In this document: positions 12,801 through 24,800 of the stretch, one piece after another | Layout: each line of letters opens with the position of its first letter | How positions within the stretch are numbered: the first letter of the stretch is position 1 | Assembly: GCA_037043455.1 (NCBI GenBank) | Contig: JAWPHD010004352.1 | Location: forward strand, 1 to 64,000 | DNA: 64,000 bases | Reading direction: 5' to 3' | From: Cyrtodaria siliqua | Lineage: Eukaryota > Mollusca > Bivalvia > Adapedonta > Hiatellidae | Notes under the pieces: generated by a model | What the model was told of the DNA's origin: nothing | Databases searched by the model: none | Seen by the model: only the letters and a program-made list of their open reading frames with translations | Position numbers and translations under genes: made by a program

Positions 12801-15800
12801 TTTCCATCCCGGGCAAAGAATAGGGCCACTGCAGATCCCATTAGAGGGGTAGGCAGAGTGTCTACAATAGAATTTGCAGCAACTCTGCAGTTTTGCAGGT
12901 GAGAAGGGTCTAGGCCCAATCTTCGTATTTTATCTCATGTAAATGGAGGATGAGTCTGGCATGTTCATTCCTGTTAGGCACCATATAACCTTTCATGTGT
13001 TGGTGCACCTTCAAACCCAATTCAATTCCATTTGCCAGTGGACCAACTATTCTGGAACTGAAGGATGCCGATCAAGCCAAGGCGTCTGCTGGGGGCGTTA
13101 TTAAGGTGGGTCAGTACACGTTCAAGCTCACCGTCACAGATAAGGAGGATCTCAAGTCATCGAGCACACTGACAGTGAATGTGAAGCAGTGTAAGTCACT
13201 ACTGTCTTTAAAGGGACACTTGGTAATTGTGAAGTATTACTTGTCAAGAGCCTGTGTTGTTTAAAGGTTTATGGAACCTTTGCCACATCAGCAAGTGGAA
13301 TAAACACAGGGTTGGCAGAATCAAGTTAATTAAACTTTATAACTTTTCCCATCATTTTTTTTTAAGACTGACTGCCTTGTGTCCCTTTCATTTGTCATAA
13401 TATTCATTTGCTATTGCTAGTGGGATTTTGCTATGTAACAACCTTACAGTTACTTGCATTACTTGGGGATCAATCTTTATGAAATTTGGCATTAGGCTTG
13501 TTAGGGAAAGCTTTTAACCAAAAACTACACAAGTGATGTAACTTTACATCAAGTACGTCACGTTAAGGCATGCTGTTATGTGTTGTTCTGTGACGTTGTT
13601 GAGAGTTTTGAATAAATAGAATCACAAATTAGTGCAGATTTATTATTGAATTAAGTAAACTCATTGGCAAAACTGCTAGGCAAACTATCATAGCATGTGG
13701 ATATTTGCCAACTTGTTTAATATTTTCAACAATAAATTAGCGCTCATTAAAGATCCTAGTATATACATTTCAGCAGTGTTTGATAGGAAGATATGTCACA
13801 TGACATGTGTACCTTTCTGTTGCAGTTGCCAATGAAGAGCCAGTTGCACGTGCAGGCGGGGATGTGGTTGTACAGTTACCACAGTTGCTGGTGAGCCTGG
13901 ATGGTAGCAAGTCCTCCGATGACCACAAAATAACAGACTATCACTGGGTCAGGGATTCTAAGTCACTCTCTGCAGGGGTAAGTGATTACAAAATAACAGA
14001 CTATCACTGGGTCAGGGATTCTAAGTCACTCTCTGCAGGGGTAAGTAATTACAAAATAACAGACTATCACTGGGTCAGGGATCCTAAATCACTCTCTGCA
14101 GGGGTAAGAGATCACAAAATAACAGAGTATCACTGGGTCAGGGATCCTAAATCACACTCTGCAGGGGTAATGCAGGGGTAAGAGATCACAAAATAACAGA
14201 GTATCACTGGGTCATGGATCCTAAATCACTCTCTGCAGGGGTAAGAGATCACAATATAACAGAGTATCACTGGGTCAGGGATCCTAAATCACTCTGCAGG
14301 GGTAAGTGATCACAAAATAACAGAGTATCACTGGGTCAGCGATCCTAAATCACTCTCTGCAGGGGTAAGTGATAATAAAATAACAGACTATCACTGGGTC
14401 AGGGATCCTAAATCACTCTCTGCAGGGGTAAGTGATAACAAAATAACAGACACTAGTTAACCCAGTAACACATAACAAATATTAAGCAAGAACTGAATGT
14501 TGAACACATTATAGTTGATTCAGAGCCACCGCAAAGAGAGGGGAAGGATACATAGGAATCCGGAACCTGCTCTACTCTTACTAACTAAAAGGCTCATATG
14601 GTGTGTATACGAGTTGAAGGAGTTGTAGTTTCCCATCAAACACGTCTCCGCCGGGGAGAGAACCCACGTTGGTTTGTTAAAACATGACTTGCTATGTTTC
14701 AGGATATTTTAAATCATTCGGACCATCAAGCCGTCCTTCAGTTAGTGAACCTGGTGGCTGGACGCTACGTGTTCACGCTGACTGTGATGGATGCAGAAGG
14801 GCAGAGTAGTACAGATAAAGCTTCTGTCGTCGTAAAAGAAGGTAAGACAGCATTTAATATGAATTTCATGATTTTATTTCTTGAAATGCATTTTTATTTG
14901 ATGGATGCTTAGGGACTGAGATTTACCTGTCTGGCTTATGGATGTAGCAGACATAAGGGCAATGCAGGCCGGTATGGAGGTTTTTTGCAAGTTCAGCTTT
15001 CACCACTAGACCTCATTAACTATTTATAGATGGTAACATTGACAGTACAAAAAAAAATAAAAATCGATATACTTTTAGTTTTGTGATCTGTCCATATTTA
15101 CCCTCTGTCCATGTTTTCCTGGATTGCCCCTACACACATACCTCTATGAGGTAAGCTCTCCACTGCTAAAGGTAATTTGACTTTTTCAGTTCCTTTTGAG
15201 ATTAGCTCTCCCAAAGTTGTGGAAATGAAAAGAAAGCGTATGACCGTGTACATTTTGAAAAGCACTACATGAATTGAATTACCTTTAGCAGTAGAGGAAA
15301 GAGCTGACTGTGTAGGGGTATATATACTTTAGTTGAAAAATAATTGTTAAATATTAAGAAAATAATGAAGCAAAAACAGGTGAATTGAGAACTTTGTCGA
15401 CTAATTTTTATGCCTCTGTTTGAAAAGTACAGAGTTTTAGCATCTGTTCATCCGTCCGTCCGTAATAATTACTCATTCTGCAAAAATGCCATTTCATTGA
15501 TCTCCCTTATTGCCTCCATGCCAATGAGTATTCTGTATTTGCAGCTGAGAACAAGAAGGACATTCTAGAGTTGATGTTGGATGCAGACATTACTCAGTTT
15601 ACCGAGGAAAATAAGGTATCTATATGCATTCTGGTGTATTACTTTACATACCGTAAAATTGTATTTTTCTGTAAATTATTTGCAAATAATTCACTCAAGG
15701 TCATGCACGTGGCCGTATTCCATGAATGGGTGTAGTGAGTATGTGCTGCATGTCTTACTGTCGGGGTGAATATGTACAAATAATATGCCAATACTAAAGC

Positions 15801-18800
15801 TCCGTTAAACAATTTATTACATTTTGTTTCTTTAAATTGTGCATTTTAATGTGAAATGATAACAGGTATAATTCACCGAATGAATTATATATTTATCTTT
15901 CACTGTAATATCTCTTTTATTAGAGTTCAAAGTGTTGTGGGTATACAATGTTCATTCACACTTTTTTATTGCTAGAGCATAACTCCAAGATTACATCATT
16001 TAACTCTTTACACATTTCAACCTAAGTCTTGTGGTTTTGGGCCTTATGATATATGGAGCTTTAACATCGGTATGTTGTGCTTTTCCTCGGACACAAAGTC
16101 ATTAGCAAAATACTTGTTACCAGAGCATAATCCAAAACCATTTAAGGTATCTTTTTTGAAACTTTTTTTTTTTAAATCATTATCCTGTGTTAAAATTTAT
16201 ATTAACATGGGTACTTATTTGATGTCGTGTTTTCTGTCAAGCTGCAAGTAAAACGTTAGTTATACGAGGAAATAATATTTTATATATGTTTGTTATTTTA
16301 CCATGGGTTTTAATAAATTATTTTTGCATGATACTGTATGTGTAAAAAAACAAGCGTGAATGCAGCATGTGCATACGTGCGTGGCGTGGGTGTGGGTGTG
16401 CATGTACGTGTATGACTCTGTTGTTGCCAAAGTACTTCAGTCATATTTATTTTAATATTTTTGTATGAATGTGGGCATATTTTTGATTTCCAGAAAAAAT
16501 TGGAGGGCCAGTTAGCTCTGCTGTTGCCCAAGTCTCCGGTAGAAGGGGACACGGTGATCAACATACAGAAACTGACTGAAGATTCGTCCACTGGAAAGTA
16601 AGTGACCTTCTAACTTTAAAAATTACTGTAAATCTGGATTTCAGTGATACCAGTTGGTTCTAATTATATCACCGCTTTCACAAAGTGAAGTAGCGGCTAT
16701 ATAGGAATCACGGTGTCGGTAATATCCCGCGTCGCGTAACACATGTTTGTTGCGTCACGTCCCGTATAAAAATTGTTATTACTTGCATTCCTCAAACAAT
16801 TTTGGATGGGTTGTTCCCAAAATTCATATGCACATAACAACTGATGATGTCCCTCTACATCACCAATTGTTTATTGTCTAATGTATTACAGAATTATGGC
16901 CCTTTGTTTGGCTCAGAATTTAAGCGGGGGTATTCGTCCCCTTCAGTGATAGTTCTAGTTAGATTCTATGCCCAAAACTTATTTACCAAGCCTACATAAT
17001 GGTATACAGCTTGCATTAGGGTGTATAGAATCATCGGTAGTAAAGAGTCATTTTCTATTTCGATTTAATTTTCTCAGCTCATGTATTTTAGATTACAGTT
17101 GAAACTCCGTATGGCGAAATCGCTAAAAGATGAATGGCCACTCTTTTTGTAGTATTATCAATTAACAAATTTAACTCTTAAACATCCTATGAACATTTCT
17201 TGATAGTCCCGGAGAGAAACGTGTATTTAAAACCACTACTAAGTTGTATGTAAAAAAAAGGAATTATTTGCATGACGTAGATGCTACTTTTACCACTGCG
17301 TGCCTGCACGAGGAAATGAGGTAAATCTGAATTGTATTGCTGCACACAACTATTGCCAGATAACTGATAACTGATACATACATTTACCTATGGATTAATT
17401 TACCTGTTCAAAGTTTTCTATGTCATCAAATAAAATCTTATTCTTGCTTTTCACAGATATTGCAATGTGTGAATTGTAAATATCTATTGTTTTGTATTGA
17501 TTTTGATTGAAATAAACATAAACATGTTCATGAAACAAAACATGGCCGGGGAACTTTAGGGCAAAATTCCGGCTGTGTCCCATCAAATTTCCTTTAAGTA
17601 TGCAGTTTGATTCCAGTTGATTTTCTGGTCCCATCAATTACCTGTGTATTGTTTACTGTGGAAATTTCTGTTTCATCAATATCAGCGGCGACATCAAACG
17701 GAGCTTGTCTCAAGTTAATCACACTTGTCCCCGATTGTTTATGCAAACTGTCAAATTTCACTGCTGGTGATTGCGTATTATTAGCATGTGCGTGATGACG
17801 ATTTTTAATTATTGGTTTTGAAAACAATAATGCCTTTAATTGCGTGTAATTACTAAAGATGCGTCAATTACACAATACCTGTAAGTAAATGAACTTTTCA
17901 TAATTAGTTGTTTTTTTGGGGTTTTTTTGTGGTTTTTTCAGTCACCAATGGTGACCCATTTATTCTCCCCGTAATTTGGCATGTTGTGGGTCGGGGAGGA
18001 CCATCCCACCGCACGCCTTACAAACAAACACATCTATAATATTATACAATACACAAGTGATATACATAATAAAATTATCTATTATTTGTATTCAATATGA
18101 GAATTAGTTTATTTATTTCAAATAAATTTATTAAACAAAATATAAATACATGTATACTCCACATGTCTGTCTTTACACACTCTCTTAAAGATCTTTACCG
18201 TACAATACATGCAGTTAGCATCATGTTAAATTCTAGATGTATACTGGGTATTTGTTTATGTTGAATTCCGGGTATCTCTAAGCATTTTCATTGGTCCTTT
18301 GGAATTTGAGATACCGAGTTTCTACTGTATTTAAAAAAATTCAAGCTTGAAGATATATCATATAAGCATACATTTATGCAGCAGTGAAATGATTTGGTGC
18401 ATTTTTCAATGCAAAATGTATTCACACCTCTCAGAAAAAATGGTTCTTTACTGACCAAATAAAGTGTGAAACGAAAAATGTGTGCTGTCACAATAAACAG
18501 AGATATGAATATTTGCTGCTATGACAAATCTTAGAGTCAAAATACAATCATCAATAACTTGTTAAAGCTTGACACTCCTAGGGATACAATGAATCATGTA
18601 AATATTGGTGCAAAATAACCTTCTAAATTCACAGTTATAGAGAGATTTAGGGATTATAGGGAAATCCTTCACGAGTGATAGACGTGTGATTCTTTTCACG
18701 AACGAGCGTATGCGAGTGAGTGAAAAAACAAAGCACGTCTACCATCAAGTGAAGGATTACCCAATAATCGATCCCAGCAGGTAAATAATCTATTTATTAC

Positions 18801-21800
18801 ATTTTAAATTAAGTTTTTCGAACAAATATTCGCTTTATTGAACGTTATCGGCGGATGACGTCGACGTCAGCAACACTTTGCAACGTTAGTTATTATTGTG
18901 TTCTGAGTTAGCAACGTTAGTTATTATTGTGTTCTGAGTTAGCAACGTTAGTTATTATTGTGTTCTGAATTAGTTATTTAGCGATTATGAATATTCTTGC
19001 ACTGAGAAATCCTGATCTTTCACCCATAGAAATGTAACAAAGGACAATAATTTCGGGTATATTGCTGTCATACAACTAAAATAATAAATCTAAATCAGAA
19101 ACTAAATAGATGGTTTCCTTTCATTTTAAATTTAGACGTTTGACCCAAGTGATTCTATACCCACATACCCGCTGTATTCATCAGAAATGTTTTTGATATT
19201 TTTTTTTAAAGTGCTAGGACTGGTCGGCCTGGTGTCAGTATAATGTGACTGGTGGGGTATCATGTCATATGTCTACGGCGTGGTATTCCAGTGTGGCAGC
19301 TCTGTAGAGCTCACTGCTATAGTAGCGACGTTAAACCACATACATATATAGAAGAATGAATTATATTTTCTGACAGTAAGAATAAGGCAAACCTGGGCCT
19401 ATTGCAGGCCCGTACCTACACAGCGGCACACCGAAGCAGTTGCCTAGGTAGAATTTTGGGAAGGTACCAAACATTGAAATAGGCATTCAATGGAATATCA
19501 AATTAATCACTAAAACAGACTTGAATATATTTAACTTTAAACTGAAAATCTGGCCGGGGAATTCACTAAAACACGGAAATCACATGTAGTAATCAACATT
19601 TTGTCCTCACACCTCGCTAGGAATGGATTTGCCTCGGTTAAGTTGCAGGGCTGGTTACGGGCCACTAAAATGATGCCAGTATACCAGGAGAGTAGCTACC
19701 GTATACATGCTTATACATCCTCTAAAATGATACTTTGCTTATTTTGATACATGAAATTTGAAATACACCTCAAGATTAATGTGTTCACTTTTAAATTCTC
19801 TGATTTTAATTAGTTTATATCATCTAGTCCTTTTCGTACTATTTACAGACTCAGGGTGCTATTTTATGCAATGAATGTGATGCGATCCACGAAGGTATAC
19901 AGGAGTGGTGTCGAGTCTCTCAAGGTTTTAAAACACAAACTGCTGTCTTCACCGTACGTCCTCGACTTCAAGGTCATCGCCATAGATACTTTAGGTAAAT
20001 GCTCTATTTATACATTTTTACTTATTTCACATTTATTACTGTCTTAGCAAAGCTTGTTATGCAAAGTGTAGCTTTTAGAGATAAACAAAAGTAATAAATG
20101 TTTGTTTTCCTGTGACATTATAAAGTACAAATACTAGCAGCTGCAACTTTGAATGAGTTTTTCCATGTGATATACAATAAAGGTTAGACTGGCTGTCGTC
20201 CCAGTGGTTATTTTATTTTTTCTCCCCACCTTTTTTCAAGAACAAGTGGAGATCATGTATTCCTGTCCGTTCGTCCGTCCGTACGTCCATGTGTAATGTT
20301 GCTTAACTCCTCCTAAACCACTAGGCGGAATTCAACCAAATTTAGTGTATGACTTACCCCACATTATGACAACGTACAAGAGCAAATTATTTTTGATTCC
20401 GCCCCAAGGTGCCCGCCCCAGGGGTCAAAAGGTCAAATACACTAAAAATTCAACCACTTATTTTTTATTATTTTTACATACAAATTGGTATTTATACCAT
20501 CTATATAAGATACACAACATACCAAACAGGTTTTTATTTCAACCTCCGATGTGCGACTGGGGGTTGGGCGAATGTTTTCGGGGGTGTGGGGTGTCAATTT
20601 TTTTTTTTTTATTATGTCATAAATTCAACCAAACTTTGTGTAGTACTTCACCACATAACAACGTGCAAGAGCAGCATTATTTTTAACTCCGCCGCAAGGG
20701 GGCCTGCCCCAGGGGTCAAAAGGTCAAATACTTGTTTATCATGATTCTTCTGTGGCCAAGAAACTATGGTATTGCAGATCATGATTTCTTCTGTTTCCAT
20801 AATAGGAGAAAGTTAACAATTGCTGCTACTCTGTAATCTCCCTCCTGCTGGTCAATGTTGACTTCCCATTAACAAACGCGACACTTTCTGTGCGAACCCA
20901 GTAGTGCGAACGTGCAAAGAAACCATTTCCAAAATTAGCCTGCATTCACTCAAAAAAGCTATTTTCTTACGTATTCAAGTTATTATGAGTTGTACCTTAT
21001 TATTAATTTGAGTTCAAAGTCAGCCTATTGGGTTTATTTTTCGGACCGTATTTTGGTATCGATGGAGTTTTATTTGGAGCCCTTCGGCAATCTTCCGCTA
21101 TGGGAATTACCGGTGTTGATATAAAAATAAACTTCTCAAAAAAAAAAAGCAAAAGATAACGCTGGTTTGTACTTGTTTATTGACTGATGGTCACCATGTA
21201 CGATATATTAAAATATATTCTTAGTGATTCGTTTTAATTCCCATGCACTTTTTAAATAGTGATCTATTCGAACTCCGTATATGAAGTGAAACGTAAAATT
21301 TTTGAAGACGTGTTTTCCGACGACTGTTGCTAGGGAGCTACGGTATTGTTTATCATGATGTATGGCAGATACAAACTTTGGGGGCATATTGACAGGGATG
21401 TGCATGAGACTTTTGAGAAATGTTGATGGCGTGTCGGAAAACAGAGCTAGGGGAGATAATCCATGCATCTCTGACTTCCACTTCAAAGAGTTGGAGATCT
21501 GCGATGGTGATTGCTCACCATCGACTACATCTAGTTAATATTTTGCAGTCGTAATCAAAATAAAATCTTAAAATCCCAAACATTTCTGAATAGCTCTGAA
21601 CCACTTACATTTGAAACCAATAATTCAAAGGGGCTTAATGCAGACTGTTTTATTTGATGATAGCTTGAGTTGTCTCAAATAGTATAAACATTAACAAACA
21701 TAAGGACATAGCCAGTAGACTAAACAAAGGTTTGCACCAATGTCAAATTCGGTAAAACTAATGTTTGTTTCTATACATACATTTACAGGGTATACTTTAT

Positions 21801-24800
21801 GGTTACTGTATTGTTTCTTTTGTTTCTTTTCTCCACCATCATATGGAACATTTTGGGTTTAAACTTTATTTGAATGTAATGTAGGAATGAATGGTCAGTG
21901 TTGACCAGAGAAACATTGATAAGAATGGACCGACGTCAGATCAGACCACCTTGTTACTTGGTAAGCACGTTGCCCATTTTGAGTCATTAATGCCAGTTTT
22001 CTTTTCTAGTCTGCCAAAACAACTGTTCCGACCACGGTCGCTGTGATTTGAAGACAAAGCTGTGTATTTGTGAAGCATTTTGGACGCAGAATTTCTTCCT
22101 TCACCTTATATATGGCGAGAGTAACTGTGGTAAGTTAACAATATATTTTATTTATGCCCCCACCACCGAATTATGAGGGGGCTTATAGCATTAACCATGT
22201 CCGTCCGTATGAGTGTCTGTATGTTCGTCCTTCCTGAAAGGTTTGTGTGTCTGTCTCCTCCCACAGTTTTCAACCGATTGTTTCAAAACTTTACAGGATG
22301 ATTACGTAAGATGTCAAGACATGCATATAGATTTGGCATCAAAAACCACCTTGTAAGACCAGAGTTACAGCCCTTTTTAGGACAGATTCAGATTATCTAC
22401 CTCTACCATTATTATGAGCCCCAAGAAGATTCCCACATTCTGTCTGGACTTTTTGTGGGGCATTGATTGTATGTGGGGACCTCGACTTTAAGTCCCATTC
22501 GAAAGACTGGTTAGTTGGGAAATACTTCTAAATATTTTGATATTAAACCAAAATCGGTCCTGGCTGGGATTGAACCCGCGATCCCTGGGTTTATTACACC
22601 ACGGCGGCCACCTATGATTTATACAATGCTAATCTGTTATATATATATTGAAATATTTTTGAAAACTTTTTACCATGGTAATGAATAATAAATCCAATGA
22701 ATAATAAATCCCAACACGACACTAATACATGTATCCAGGAATCATCCCTAGCAGACGGCACTTTCTTGCAAAGTTGCTTGTGATAAACTGGTGAGGTACG
22801 ATATACTGTACAACTCACAACACATTGTGACACATGGGTAAGTAATGTCATATGCATAGAACGAAAGAAAACTTCAGTTGTGTATTTTGCATTTATTTGG
22901 TAAATGAAAATACGGTGCTGTACATTGAAGACATTCATGCATAAAGGAATACACCTGAAAATTTATTGAAAATTTATCTCCTGATTCCTGTGAATCTATA
23001 GCCATCCACACACTTTGGCCGGCAGTCAGTCGTGTAATAACCACATTTCCTCCCTGGAGATTTTGAATATTGTGCATAGGATCAGTTATGCCACTGGAAA
23101 TGAGGTTTCCATCTACAACCAAACTAATCCAAAGTTGGTGCATGTTATTATTTTCCATAAAATAGGAAAACAGGTACACACCGTTTCTGGGTGTTGTAAA
23201 TATCCCTCTAAAGCCATTGTAGCCATCTCCTTCATTCAGGACTATACCAGTGAGTTGTATAGTGTGTCCAGGTCCTAAGTTTGCCAAGTCATGGTCGAGG
23301 TAAGCGGAGAATGCAATGTTTTCTGGCACTTGTCGTTCTGAAAGAAAAAAGTATGCATTAAATGACTTCTGTTGATGATTATTCTACATTTGTAATTTCA
23401 TTTTATCAATTTCTATGCTTGTAAAATCATACATAAAACATCAGAAAATGTACAAAATTGTATTTCTGGGGACACATGCTGTCGTCTATTTGTTCTGATG
23501 TTACAATTCAAACTATTTCACCTGCATGGAGACATAAGGCACTGATATTTGACCTAGTGAACTTAATGGTTGAATACTTGCACTTGGGCCTTTTGAAGTC
23601 ACCTCAATGGATAAGGCAGTGTGCATTAGAGCTGCAGAACTTTGCCCACCTGGGTACAAGTCCTGGTGGTGGCATATTTTATGGGAATTTTCATCTTTCA
23701 ACTCATCTTCCTCTGCGGTCACTGTCCCAACCAATATGATCTAGAATTTGTTAACGGGACACCCTGTTCAATGTCATTTCATTTAAAAGGTGTATCTTCA
23801 TTGGAATGAGAACCTTTAGATACATTGTCCTTAAAAGAAAGTTTTTAGAAATGAAGATATTTTAAAAATACCTTTTCTCTTATTGTACCCTGACGGGTAG
23901 CCTCTTTGTGCCATTCGTTTGTGATTGGTGTTGCCTGTAGTTGTAAAGGAAACAGAGTTGTTCATTCCAGAATGTTGGTTTATGCCGGATATGTCCGTTT
24001 TATCAGTGTCAGTTTCCATGGAGCATCCACAGAGATATTCATTCTGTCTTACTGCAGACTCAGTCCCATTTAGTTTCACCTTATACTTTGTTGCTGCATC
24101 TGAAGATGTTGAATCAGTACTTTGTGATTCTTTATCTCCTGGATTGTCCAGTCTGCTGTTTACTCTTTGATGCCAGCTTTTCATCAACCAGTCTGTTGAT
24201 TGTTTATGTTTGCATGCTGACCGTGTTTTCTAATTGGTTTATTTTCTTTTCCTTAATTTTCTTTTCTATTTCATATTTTCCATTTCATCTTACATATTGT
24301 TCATTAATTTTGTCTTCCATATTTTTCATTTCTGCTGCCATATTTTCCATATTCACTTCCATATTTTCCATTTTTACTTCCATATTGGTCATTTTGCCTT
24401 CCATATATACCATTTTTGTTGCCATATTTTCCATATTCACTTCCATATTGGTCATTTTGTCTTCCATATTGGTCATTTTGTCTTCCATATTGGTCATTTT
24501 GTCTTCCATATATACCATTTTTGTTGCCATATTTTCCGTATTCACTTCCATATTTGTCATTTTTGTTTCCATTCCTTTCATTATCTCAATGAGCACCTTG
24601 ATTTCAGTAGCATCCTCGTTGTCTGGATCCTTGAGAATGGATGCTGAACAATCGCAAACAGGTTTACTAAAGTACCTTCATTTGTTCTTCCTAACTCCAT
24701 TATTCAAAGTTCAAAAACCAGCCATATCGGACCAGTAACAGCGGAGTTATGGTCCTTGATTTAGTTAAAAATGCTATATTGCTATATTTTGCCTCGTTAA

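Noticed and set aside
24088..24738. Plus-strand 216- and 137-codon frames rich in Phe, Ile and Ser
   Set aside because: Antisense of the coiled-coil exon of the C1q pseudogene.
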